A stretch of 64,000 bases of DNA, taken from positions 85,912,626-85,976,625 of the forward strand of contig NC_092048.1 in NCBI RefSeq assembly GCF_003086295.3. Reading direction: 5' to 3'. Within the stretch, counting starts at the first letter, position 1. Every line of letters starts with the position of its first letter. Positions 11,697-22,509 of this stretch are shown here, one piece after another. The DNA is from Arachis hypogaea. Its lineage: Eukaryota > Streptophyta > Magnoliopsida > Fabales > Fabaceae. Below the pieces are notes generated by a model. That model ran no database searches. It saw only the letters and a list, made by a program, of their open reading frames with translations, and was not told the DNA's origin. A program made the position numbers and the translations under genes.

Positions 11697-11783
11697 ATAC
11701 GTCTTTTGTTTTTAGAGGTCGTAACATCTCACCACCTCTGATTTACGACTTAAGTGTAAAGCTCTGTGTGGTAGGGTGTTACA
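11697..11783 (-). repeat. 87-bp terminal fragment of the TGTAACACCC LTR family
   Basis: Read on the minus strand from 11783 it begins TGTAACACTC/C-like (GGGTGTTACA on the plus strand) and follows the first 90 bases of the solo LTR at 49148, including the ACTTAAGTC and TTACGACCTC stretches. It was apparently cut by the LTR fragment at 11363-11696. Confidence 0.7.
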
Positions 11784-12074
11784 AAAATTCTTAACAATAC
11801 ACATAAATGTCTTATTTTTATACTAAAATTTGCTATAAATACATAAAAATATTTGTTTCAATTCTACATTTTTTCATTCTTCTTCTTTTCCTTATTTCTT
11901 TCTTTCTTTTAGTTGAATGAATGTAGATCATAGTTATTAAAATCGGACCAGACCGGCCGGTTCGACTAAAAAATAAATAAATCGGACCCAATACCAGCTC
12001 AGTCCAAAATTAAGATCGCTTAAAGTAAAGAACCGCCACGAATCGGTCAAACCCGGAGTGAACCAGTGATGATG
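11784..12074. repeat. Unclassified AT-rich sequence with ACCGGCCGGTTCGAC repeat
   Basis: No gene is seen. About 11940-12065 contains the CCGG-rich string GACCGGCCGGTTCGAC and degenerate partners (CGGTCAAACCCGG, GAACCAGTGAT), a pattern common in dispersed plant repeats. I cannot assign it to a family. Confidence 0.35.
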
Positions 12075-13300
12075 ATATTTGCTCGATGGTCTAGATTTTC
12101 TTCTTATAGAAAAGAATTACTTCGTTGCAAGTATAGTTCTAAACCAATAAACAATTCTCACATCAAAAAATTTGGTTGTCACATGTACAAACCCCAAATA
12201 GGAATTAACCGAAGTATTTAGACTCTGGGTCGTCTCACGAGGATAGCAATGAAGGGGTCAATTATTGGCTATGAGAATGCAAGGGGGGTTTGATTAATAA
12301 GAGGGCAAGAAATTAAATGAGCAAGAATTTAAATGACAAAACGCGTAAATCAAGCAAGTAATTAAGGGAAGCAAGATAACGTACTCTTGGCTGAGACTTA
12401 GGTAATTGAGATCACTATCCTTGTCAACAATTCAAATATTGATAATTATGAGGAACCGAGCTCATTAGGTCTACTCACTAAAGCCTTAAGTACGTAATGT
12501 CTACTCCTAGGCTTGGAGTACGTCAAATGGCTTGATCAACATCAATCCATAAGTCCCAACCTAGCTACTAATTGACTTAGTAGTAGGCTAGAGTCAATGG
12601 TTATCAAATTGATCCCCAAGGATTCTAGAATTACCAATTTAATAAAGTCCAAGGACTCAAGATCACTCAATCCCCTTAGCCTAGGCCAAGGATCAAGAAA
12701 ACTACTCAAAAACTATAGGAAGCATTATATCAAACACCTAATGTGCAATAAAAATAAACATCACAAAATGCTAAAATTAAAGAGACCCATAACTTTCATA
12801 AGTGAGAAATCAATAATAGCAAGCAAGATTAACATAAAAGAAACATAGAAACATGAAATTGCATTAAAAAGGAAATTAGATCTAACAATGTTCATCAACA
12901 TACAAGAGAGCAAAATGAGAAATTGACTTTACAACTAAGGAAATCAAGATGTAGAATTGAGAAATTGTAAAAGAAACAAGATGAAATTAAGTAATTAATT
13001 CAAGATCCAAGACAATTTAACCTAATCCTAACCTAATTCTAGAGAGAAGAGGGTATCAACATTTATTCAATGCAAGTTAACTAAATGCAATCTATCTATA
13101 TGAATGCATTGGCTTAGTCAAAATAAATCAATCTCCAAGAATATACATATGCAAGCTCAAGGGCTAAGGCAATGGCAATCAAGCAAACCACAATTGGATT
13201 GAATCATTGAAAGATTTTACAAACTTGCAAGAAAAGATGATCATGGGTGGAAACATGTAATTGAGCGATCGAACCCTCGTCGGAGGTGTATCCACTCTAG
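12075..13300 (-). repeat. Divergent LTR related to the H-element LTR, minus strand, borders uncertain
   Basis: The minus-strand copy shares with the H LTR (61740-63162) the order of the segments around TATACTTGCAACG, the GACGACCCA stretch and a TCTAGACCA-like end, but with many changes. The outer end is near 12075; the inner end, expected around 13.2-13.4 kb, was not found. It would be the 3' LTR of the element carrying ORF2 at 14862-16064. No coding frame here is supported. Confidence 0.5.
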
Positions 13301-14861
13301 GCATTCAAGTGTATGGGGTTGATTCACTCGATTCTCCCCTGATCATGCTTTCCAAGATTTGTTTTTCATCTAACAATCAACAATTATTCTATGCATGCAT
13401 ACAAATATCATGAGGACTTTCCCATAGGTTTTAATGGGGCTAGGGTCAAGGTAGGGTGCATGTGGTCAAGTGAGTTTGAAATTTGAATCTTTGATTAACT
13501 TAAACTTCTCACCTAACTTATGACTACCTATACAATTCTAAACAATCCTAGCTATCCATTCTTCACTTTTCTACACACTCATGCATTCCCTTTTGATCAC
13601 TACACATATGCATTGATTTTTATTCAACTTTGACTTTGGGGCATTTTTGTCCCCTTTTTATTGCTTTTCTTTTTCTTTTTCTTTTTCTTTTCATTTTGTT
13701 TTTCTCAAACTAATATGTATACAAGAACATCAATGCATATAGTTTACACATGATTAATACATGAGTATGTACCCAATTCCCAAGATTCTCAACACAAATA
13801 CAAAAACACACTTTTATCTCTACCCAATGTTCCCAACTTTTCCAAAATCAAATGATGAACACTCTCACTAGCCTAAGCTAATCAAAGATCCAAACAAGGG
13901 ACATTTATTATTTTTCACTTAAGCTTGTAATGTTCTTCAATTAAGAATAAGTGGGTTAAGCATAGGCTCAAAATTGGCTAACAATGGAAGATAAAAGGTA
14001 GGCTATTTGGATAAGTGAGCTGTTTGAACAATGGCCTCAATCATATAAATGCATGTATACACAAAATAATGGACATAAAGAATCGAACAAATCAAGGATT
14101 ACAATCATAGGAAGAGAATAATGCACACAAGAATAGAAATAAGTGGTTATATGATGTAACCACACAATTAGGCTCAAAACACTCATGCTTGTGTTCTTAG
14201 CTCAAAACATGATCCACAAAGTGTATTAATCAAGCAAGTTCTAAAAAAATTTTTTTCAACCAATTGGAGTGGTGCTCTAGAAATGGAATTCTTGGAAATT
14301 TTTATCATATTGACTAAGCTTCTTCTAATGCAATGTTGTGATTTAGAAAATTTTAAAAAGTTTCCCTAGTTTACCCTATTTTCAATCAAAACACATCTCT
14401 TATACAAAAAAAAAGGGTCAACTAGGTTTTAACAATCCAAAATATTTTTCTAATCACAATCAAGAGCCAAAATGCAATATATACATATATAATAAAGGTG
14501 CGCAACAACCAAAATAAGGGTATCCACAACAGCAAATATGTACAATAATCCCAAAATGATCTCAAAGATAAAGTGCAAAATAAAATAAAGTAGCAGAACT
14601 AGAAGATAAATGTCTGAAAGTTCACCACATAAATGCTATCCACCGGTCACGAACAGTGACCTCCCTACACTTTAGGATGAAGCATCATCCTCGATGCTAC
14701 TGCTGAAGCTCAGAATGGGGGTCAACAGTCACGTCGGGCTGTGGCTCGGGCTCAGGCTGTGGCTGTGGCTATGAGTCCTCAGGGGGCTGCTAAACCTATG
14801 TGGTGGCCTGTGTCTCTGGTGGTGCCTCCTGCTGAGTCGACTCCTCAACATGCTCCTTTTC
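13301..14861 (-). other. Non-coding 3' region of an Athila-like element, minus strand
   Basis: Between the probable LTR and the ORF2 end lies AT-rich sequence with a CTTTTTCTTTTTC tract near 13670 and no convincing frame. The position matches the long 3' untranslated regions of C (19271-20370) and A2 (52776-53919). The GC-richer end (14700-14861) probably includes the ORF2 C-terminal tail. Confidence 0.5.
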
Positions 14862-16064
14862 CTAATCCTGCTCGTCGGAGGCGGGAGAGTCTGGGAGCGG
14901 AGGTAGCTCAATACCCTGTGAGACAAACACCTGGTCTATGCGATCGAGACGTCGCATGATATGACGCTCGCTGCACTCCATGAAGCGAAATAGGCGTTGT
15001 ACCAATAGGTATGTTGGCTCAGGTGCTGGCGGTAGTGGCAAGGGTGCTGCTGCTGAAGTAAAGGAGGGTCTTGCTGCTGCTACTGCTGATGATGAAGGCT
15101 GAGCTACCTCCACCACTATTCTGGCTCGAGAACAGCGTCTGGGTGGAGGCTTCTCGTGCACCCACCCACCCCATGGAATAGTAACCTCCTTGTCATCATC
15201 ATCTGGGGTGGTGGTGTCACGTCATCGTCCTCCCACGGGACATTAGCTAGCTCAATCATGCTGGTGACCAATGTAGGGAATGGCAAGAGGCCACGGATAT
15301 GCGCACGCCACATGCTCTGCCTGATCAGCCGGGGGAAGTCTATCTCCTTCCCCTCCATGGCACAGCCAATAAGGACTAGCATATCCATCAGAATCTATGA
15401 AAAGTGAGTGGTGGGCAAAACATAATGGGCGAATATATGCTGCCAAGTCTTAGCCTCTCTCGACAGATAAGTGAATAGCATCCCCTTGGGCTTCTTGTTG
15501 CCAGAATCCATCACCCAAGGGGTGTCCGGTGTGGCAATCATGCGCTTCAGCGCCTCATAATCAAAAGTCATACAGTGGATAGCTATCTCTGCCTGCTGAC
15601 AGGTGCATGGGTCACCAGTACGAGGTCGGCAAAGCAATGCCTCCCCAATAGCTGCCTCGATGATCAAAATCTCCCTACCCTGCAGATGAACTGAATCAAG
15701 AGTGGCACAAAAGAAGTTGTAGTAGAACTCCCTCACCCACGAAGTGTTTATCCTCCTCAAATCTCTATCAACAAAGTCCAAGCCCAACTCCAGAATACGG
15801 CTATTGTTGGCGCGTCTCACATCATTGGAAAAGACCAGTTTCTTCTCAATGTTCAGATTCGTCTTCCGGTATTTAGGGAAGCGAAGCTCACAATAGAGGT
15901 TGGAAAACTTGATTGGGTCAGTGGATGGGATTAGCTGATTCTCTTTGTCCACATCATTCAGCGGATTCTTCGCATAATTAGCATAAGGAGGAGAAGGGGT
16001 AGAGGCTTTAGAGCGCTTTCTCTTCTTTGAAGTAGTGGCTATAGCTTTTCCTTTGTCTGACATC
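14862..16064 (-). pseudogene. ORF2-like 'plant transposon protein', decayed
   Basis: The start is the ATG at 16064 (MSDKGKAIA), followed by a basic nuclear-localisation-like run (KKRKRSK). The body resembles the putative plant transposon protein domain often found after pol in Athila-like elements (FSNLYCELRF, WVREFYYNF, LLPFPTLVT). A TAG at about 15395-15397 splits the frame, which continues to 15116. A frameshift near 15160 moves the C-terminal part (RLFRFMECSERHIMRRLDRI) to another frame ending at 14862. Function is unknown. It is more diverged from the ORF2 copies in A2 and C than those two are from each other. Confidence 0.7.
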
Positions 16065-17253
16065 CTGAAAAATAGATATGATATGATATAAGCAATTAGC
16101 CAAGTAGATGTATAGCACTTAAAGTAAGACATACTCATGAAGTGAGTGAAGAAAAGAGAATTCTTGGAATGCAAGTAACAAAACTCAGAATTCAAACCAC
16201 AATTGCACAATGCTTGTTCATTGAGCCTAAGAAACGTCATATTCAAAAGAATGATCAAAAGAGTTAAGTTGAGAAACCAAAAGATAAGTTAGTTAGTTAA
16301 ACAAGTTAGAAGTTAGAAAATGGTTCAAAAGTTAGTGATATGATGGTTATCGGCTCAATTAAAAGAAGTGTACAAAAGAGGGGTGTAAGCATACTCACAA
16401 CCATAAAATGCATATAGTCATTAATGATGAAATATGATACTGTCAAAAAGCAACCAATATGAAAACAAGTCATCAATCAATGTAAAGATCACCAGGGTTG
16501 TATTAATTGGTGTTGGTAAAATCGAAACCTTGAAAAACAGGTCAATCAAGAAACATTCAACACCAAATTCAATGAGGCATAAAAGTCACAAGTTGAAACA
16601 AGAATGGAAAAACTTATGATCTATGTGACTTAATACAAATTAGGCATGAATATAATGAATCAAAGCAGCCACATAAAATAAAAACCTTCAACTTGTGTGT
16701 TTATGCAAAAGAGGCACAAATTTTCTAAGGAATTTCAAGTTCATGGTCAAGTTGAAAATTCACTTGAACTATTCAATGCATAGAAGTAAGTTGACATCAC
16801 AAGTAAGCAAAGAAAGTTAGAAGCATGACCAAAACTTGCAAGGAAGCTCAAGAGAAATTTTCCAAATCCATTTAGCAAACAAGATTCTATTGACACAGAA
16901 TTTCGTTGAACAGAAGCTTGTTGCATCAATTAAAACAATGTTATTTCATGAAATATGGTTAGAAAAAACGACAGCATTTCAGCAGTAAATTGGCTATTTT
17001 CCAAATTCAAATAGCCAATTCAGATTCCATATGAATTCATTAACAATTAAAAACACAAAAACCATATATGAGTTCATATGAATAGAACAAATAAGCCAAT
17101 CTTTCAGCAGCAAAACATCAAAAAGCAATTTAAACTAAACCAGCCAGCAACAAATAACATCCTTTCTTTGAACAATGAACAAAAATACTAGTTTAAAATA
17201 CAGCACCAAATCTGCCGAATGAACAAGGATAATGAATTCAGGCAGCATGCTAT
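16065..17253 (-). other. Non-coding AT-rich sequence upstream of ORF2; A2 target
   Basis: No gene is supported. The stretch is A-rich on the plus strand and is interrupted by A2 at 17254; it continues at 55591. The likely source is the region between pol and ORF2 of an older minus-strand element. Confidence 0.5.
17249..17253 (+). repeat. Target site duplication of A2, left copy (GCTAT)
   Basis: GCTAT precedes the A2 5' LTR; ACTAT follows the 3' LTR at 55591-55595. One of five bases has changed, fitting an older insertion. Confidence 0.75.
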
Positions 17254-17691
17254 TGATGAGCGGATAATTTATACGTTTTTTGGCATTGTTTTTACATAGT
17301 TTTTAGTATGATTTAGTTAGTTTTTAATATAATTTTAATAGTTTTTAAATAAAAATCACATTTCTGGACTTTACTAGGAGTTTGTGTGTTTTTCTGTGAT
17401 TTCAGGTATTTTCTGACTGAAATTGAAGGACTTGAGCAAAAATCTGGTTTAGAGGCTGAAGAAGGACTGCATATGCTGTTGGATTCTGACCTCCATACAC
17501 TCATAGTGGATTTTCTGGAGCTACAGAAACCCAAATGGCGCGCTCTCAATTGCTTTGGAAAGTAGACATCCAGGACTTTCCATCAATATATAATAGTCCA
17601 TACTTTGCACGAGTTTTGACGACGCAAACTGGCGTCTAACGCCAGCTTTCTGCCCTATTATGGCGTTAAACACCAGAAACAAGTTGCAAAG
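17254..17691 (+). repeat. A2 5' LTR, first part (438 bp)
   Basis: It starts TGATGAGCGG and is cut by C inside the palindrome array (GGCGTCTAACGCC at 17631, then TGGCGTTAAACACCA). The rest of the LTR resumes at 29898 in the same order as the intact 3' LTR. Confidence 0.93.
17687..17691 (+). repeat. Target site duplication of C, left copy (CAAAG)
   Basis: CAAAG borders C here and at 29893-29897. The intact A2 3' LTR has a single CAAAG at the corresponding site. Confidence 0.95.
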
Positions 17692-19233
17692 TGGTGCACG
17701 AATTGTGAATCACACTTTTCCCAACTCGTACCACTAACCAGCAAGTGCACTGGGTCGTCCAAGTAATACCTTACGTGAGTAAGGGTCGAATCCCACGGAG
17801 ATTGTTGGTTTGAAGCAATATATGGTTATCTTGTAAATCTTAGTCAGGAAGTCAAATATGTTTATCAGTTGAATTGCAAATAAACAAGAGAGCATGGATT
17901 AAAGGTTACTTGTTATGCAGTAATGGAGAATATGTTAGAGTTTTGGAGATGCTTTGTCTTCTGAATCTCTGATTTCCTCTGTCTTCTTGTTCACGCACGC
18001 ACGTCCTCCTATGGCAAGCTGTGTGTTGGTGGATCACCGTTGTCAATGGCTACCTTCCATCCTTCCAGTGAAAACTACACTCACGCGCTCTGTCACAGCA
18101 CGGCTAATCACCAGTTGGTTCTCGATCCGGTTGGAATAGAATCCCTTGATTCCTTTGCGTTTGTCACTAACGCCCAGCCTTCAGGAGTTTGAAGCTCGTC
18201 ACAGTCATTCAATCCTTGAATCCTACTCGGAATACCACAGACAAGGTTTAGACTTTCCGGATTCTCATGAATGCCGCCATCAATTCTAGCTTATACCACG
18301 AAGATTCTGATTAAGAGATCTAAGAGACACTCATTCAATCTGATATAGAACGGAGGTGGTTGTCAGGCACACGTTCATGGGTTGAGAATGGTGATGAGTG
18401 TCATGGATCATCACCTTCATCACAGTTAAGCGCAAATGAACATCTTAGATAGGAACAAGCGTGTTTGAATAGAAAACAGAAATACTTGCATTAATTCATC
18501 GAGACATAGCAGAGCTCCTCACCCCCAACAATGGAGTTTAGAGACTCATGCCGTCAAAGAGTACAAAATTCAGATCTAAAATGTCATGAGATACAAAATA
18601 AGTCTCTAAAAGTTGTTTAAATACTAAACTAGTAGCCTAGGTTTACAAAAAATGAGTAAATTATGATGGATGATGCAGAGATCCACTTCTGGGGCCCACT
18701 TGGTGTGTGCTGGGGCTGAGATTTAAGCAATTCACGTGCAGAGGCCATTTGTGGAGTTGAACGCCAGTCTTTGTCCCAGTTTGGGCGTTCAACTCCAGCT
18801 TTTGATCCTTTTCTGGCGCTGGACGCCAGAATTGGGCAGAGAACTGGCGTTGAACGCCAGTTTACGTCATCTATCCTTGTGCAAAGTATGGACTATTATA
18901 TATTGATGGAAAGCCCTGGATGTCTACTTTCCAACGCAATTGGAAGCATACCATTTCGAGTTCTGTAGCTCCAGAAAATATATTTTGAGTGCAGGGAGGT
19001 CAGAATCCAACAGCATCAGCAGTCCTTTTTCAGCCTGAATCAGATTTTTGCTCAGCTCCTTCAATTTCAGCCAGAAAAATACCTGAAATTACAGAAAAAC
19101 ACACAACTCATAGTAAAGTCTAGAAATATGAATTTTTCCTAAAAACTAATGAAAATAGACTAAAAACTAACTAGAACATACTCAAAACTATATGAAATTA
19201 ACCCCAAAAAGCGTATAAAATATCTGCTCATCA
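17692..19233 (-). repeat. C 3' LTR (1,542 bp)
   Basis: The minus strand runs from TGATGAGC (19233) to GTGCACCA (17692). Palindromic GGCGTTnAACGCC motifs lie at about 18763-18862. It is the same length as the other LTR with about 31 substitutions, many of them C/T or G/A. Confidence 0.95.
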
Positions 19234-19270
19234 CAACACCAAACTTAAACTGTTGCTTGTCCTCAAGTAA
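19234..19270 (-). promoter_or_regulatory. C hairpin and polypurine-position motif before the 3' LTR
   Basis: On the minus strand a hairpin (TTACTTG, loop AGGA, CAAGCAA; one mismatch) at 19253-19270 is followed by AAGTTTGGTGTTG touching the LTR start. Plus-strand DNA synthesis would be expected to start at this boundary. Confidence 0.65.
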
Positions 19271-20370
19271 CTAGACAAATAAAATAGAAGACTAATAGGT
19301 TGAGAAGCAATAATATCTCAGAGTTTTTGAGTGAAGCTCAGATTCTAATTAGATGAGCGGGACTAGTAGCTTTTTTGCTTCTGAACAGTTTTGGCATCTC
19401 ACTTTATCCATTGAAGCTCAGAGTGATTGGCATCTATAGGAACTTGAATTCAGATAGTGTTATTGATTCTCCTATTTCAGTGTGATGATTCTTGAACACA
19501 GCTATTTTATGAGTCTTGGCCGTGGCCCTAAGCACTTTATTTTCCAGTATTACCACCGGATACATAAATGCCACAGACACATAATTGGGTAAACCTTTTA
19601 GATTGTGACTCAGCTTTGCTAAAGTCCCCAATTAGAGGTGTCCAGAGTTCTTAAGCACACTCTTCTTTTTGCCTTGGACCTTGACTTTAACCGCTCAGTC
19701 TCAAGTTTTCACTTGACACCTTCACGCCACAAGCACATGGTTAGGGACAGCTTGGTTTAGCCGCTTAGACCAGGATTTTATTCCTTTAGGCCCTCCTATC
19801 CACTGATGCTCAAAGCCTTGGGATCCTTTTTATTTGCCCTTGCCTTTTAGTTTTAAGGGTCACTGGCTTTTTGCTCTTGCCTCTTGGTTTTAAGAGCTTT
19901 TGGCTTTTTCTGCTTGCTTTTTCTTTTTCTTTCTATATATATTTTTTTTTTTCTGCAAGCTTTGTTCTTTGCTGCTTTTTCTTGCTTCAAGAATCATTTT
20001 TATGATTTTTTTCAGATTATCAATAACATGTCTCATGTTCATCATTCTTTCAAGAGCCAACATATTTAACAGTCTTAAACAACAAATTCAAAAGACATAT
20101 GCTCTGTTCAAGCATTCATTCAAAAGACAGAAAGCATTGCCACCACATTTAACTAATTAGAATTTCTCTTATTAAAACTCAAAATTTTATTGCCTCTTAT
20201 TCAAAAGATCTACTACTTTATTCATGTTTGCTGATGATGAGAAAAATAAACTATAGCTTAATTGGAGATAAAATCAAAATAGATACTAATTACTACTATA
20301 TGACTCCTAAGGTAAACTTCTATAAGGACACTGTCACAGAGTTAAGGCAGAAATTGGAAATTAACAACCT
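19271..20370 (-). other. C 3' untranslated region
   Basis: No frame is supported. It is collinear with the A2 region 52776-53919, sharing for example the AGGCCCTCCTATCCACTGAT segment near 19790. A pyrimidine-rich run near 19920-19960 is part of it. Confidence 0.8.
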
Positions 20371-21495
20371 TTATTCTGGGGGAATGGGGGTTCCTCTGAT
20401 CCTTGGGGTGCTTGGTCCTGCAAGAGAAGACTTTTGGCGCTTCAATTCCCTTAAGTCACGCCCTTGCTCCTCTTGTTCTTTAAACATATAGGTCAGCATT
20501 TGACTGTGTTCCTTCTGTTCTTTTATTATTTGCTCCATAGCTTCCTGTATCTTGGTAACAGACGTCTCAAGATACTCCTAGTATTCAGATTGAGGGATTT
20601 CTGGAAGAAATTCCTGCGCTCTCTTCTTGATGGGATCATCCTGTGCTTGTTGTTTTTCCATTGATGCTTTGGTGATTGGCTTCTCAACTGAGATATACTC
20701 AGTTATTCCCATCCTTACTCCAGCGTCCTTGCAGAGCAGAGAAATCACGCTTGGATAAGCCAACCTGGCCTCTTTAGAATTTTTGTTAGCAATTTTGTAG
20801 AGTTTAGCTGAAATCAGCTGATGAACCTCCACTTTCTTTCCCATCATGATGCAATGGATCATCACTGCTCTTTTAACTGTGACTTCAGAACGGTTGCTAG
20901 TAGGCAACAGAGAATGCCCAATGAAGTCTAGCCATCCTCTGGCGACTGGTTTGAGATCCTCTCTCTTGAGTTGATTTGGGACACCCTTTGTGTTGGTGGT
21001 CCACCTGGCTCCAGGGACACATATGTCCTCTAGAATCTTATCCAGGCCCTTGTCTGCTCTCATCATCCTCCTGTTGAAGGAGTCTGGATCATCCTTCAGC
21101 TGAGGTAGCTTTAAGATCTCCCTGATCCTGTCAGGGTGGGTATGAATAATCTTTCCTTTGACCACGGTTCGATAGTTATAGAGAGCAGTCCCAGATAGTT
21201 TCTGCTTGTCAGTTTGCTACATATTAGCATAGAACTCCTGGACCATGTTCCTTCCCACTTTCGTTTCAGGATTAGCTAGGACTTCTCAGCTCCTGATTCG
21301 AATTTGCTCCTGGATCTCCGGGTATTCATCTTCTTTCAGATCGAATCTAACTTCCGGGATCACTGATCTCAGACCCATTATTTTGTTATAATGGTCCGAA
21401 TGTTCTTTAGATAAGAACTTCCCTTGATTCCAAAGTGGTTTTGGAACGCTCTCTTTCTTGCCTCTTGGAGTGGGTTGTTTTTCTTTGGGGGCCAT
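20371..21495 (-). pseudogene. C ORF2 ('putative plant transposon protein'), three premature stops
   Basis: The ATG at 21495 (MAPKEKQ) aligns with the A2 ORF2 start (MAPKARE), and one frame of 375 codons runs to the TAA at 20371. Premature stops lie at about 21286 (TGA, Trp in A2), about 21219 (TAG) and 20578-20580 (TAG). The conserved core KPVARGWLDFI / PTSNRSEVTVKRAVMIH is shared with A2. The C-terminal third is Gln/Glu/Lys-rich and coiled-coil-like. The position after integrase matches the envelope-like slot of Athila elements, but I see no transmembrane segment or signal peptide in this frame, so an envelope role is not supported. Biochemical function is unknown. Confidence 0.82.
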
Positions 21496-21515
21496 GATCT
21501 TAGTGATTGCGGATA

Positions 21516-21554
21516 AACACACCAAACTTAGAGGTTTGCTTGTCCTCAAGCAAA
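21516..21554 (-). promoter_or_regulatory. Hairpin plus AAGTTTGGTGTG motif just upstream of C ORF2
   Basis: On the minus strand TTTGCTTG (loop AGGA) CAAGCAAA forms an 8-bp stem at 21535-21554, followed by CTAAGTTTGGTGTG, about 25 bases before the ORF2 ATG. It closely repeats the hairpin and motif found before the 3' LTR. Confidence 0.65.
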
Positions 21555-22064
21555 AGAAGAGAAAGGAGAGGGATAGAAGGAGAGCTAGGGGCAATTGTTG
21601 ATGGGAGAGGAGGGAGGCCGAACTCAAATTTATAAGGGGGGAGGGTGGGTTTTCGAAAAAAGAGACAAAGAGATGATAAAAAGATTTATTTGGAAAAGAT
21701 AAGATAGAAGATATGATAAGAGAAGATATAGTTTAAAATTGAGAGGATATGAAAGATTTTTGAGAAAGATAGATTTAATTTTTGATAAAGATAAAGTGGA
21801 GGTTTTGAAAAAGATATTGATGAGTTGAAAAAGATAGATTTGTAAAAGAAATTTTGAAAAGAGTTGGATTGAATTTGTAAAGATGCCTGGTGCTTATGGA
21901 TTAAAATACATTTGATATTTTTAGTGGTAGGTTTTTAGAAATTATGGAATTTAGAAATCAGGATTCTTGACATGTTTATGTAAAATCATGCATTGAAGCA
22001 TAAAATTTGAAATTAGAATGGAAAAACGTGTGGAAAAAATGAATTTGGCTCCTCCCTGCCTTCC
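21555..22064 (-). other. C spacer between palindrome array and ORF2
   Basis: AT-rich, no gene. The plus strand is rich in AAAGATA-type repeats. It separates the palindrome array from the ORF2 leader. Confidence 0.6.
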
Positions 22065-22287
22065 TGGCGTTTGAACGCCCAAACACTGCCTGTTTTGGGC
22101 GTTCAGCGCCCAAATGCTGCTCTCCTGGGCGTTCAACGCCCAGTTGCTGCCATTACTGGCGTTCAATGCCCAGTGGGTGCCCATTTCTGGCGTTGAACGC
22201 CCAGATTGCTACCATTACTGGCGTTCAACGCCCAGTGGATGCCCATTTTGGGCGTTGAACGCCCAAAATACACTTTTACTGGCGTTT
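22065..22287 (-). repeat. Array of eight GGCGTTnAACGCC palindromes, about 31-bp period
   Basis: Palindrome starts fall near 22066, 22097, 22127, 22157, 22188, 22219, 22249 and 22279, a spacing of 30-31 bp. Most units read (T/G)GGCGTTCAACGCCC or the variant with TTGAACG. The array lies in non-coding sequence between integrase and ORF2. Confidence 0.9.
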
Positions 22288-22509
22288 TCTTGCCATTGAG
22301 CTCTTTTTCTCTGTTTTGTGTGCAGATTCCTTCTGTAACCCTGTGAACTTATGCAATTGATTATTTACCTTGTTATCAATGAACTCTATATAAACAAGTA
22401 AAAATAAAAATAGAAATAGGGCAAAATGCTTAGAGGATTGATGCCTCATGGCTGGGTTGCCTCCCAGCAAGCGCTTCTTTATTGTCTTTAGCTGGACCTT
22501 GCTGAGCTT
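22288..22509 (-). other. C sequence just after gag-pol, with conserved GGGAGGCAACCC block
   Basis: The minus strand at about 22507-22451 contains AAAGAAGCGCTTGCTGGGAGG then CAACCC, collinear with blocks in A1, A2 and D. The rest has no recognisable content. Confidence 0.75.

Noticed and set aside
14741..14959. Plus-strand open frame overlapping the ORF2 C-terminus
   Set aside because: It lies opposite the decayed minus-strand ORF2 in a GC-richer coding stretch; the minus-strand reading shows the conserved segment.
20578..21495. Envelope protein after pol in C
   Set aside because: The position fits, but no signal peptide, transmembrane helix or Cys pattern is visible in the ORF2 frame.
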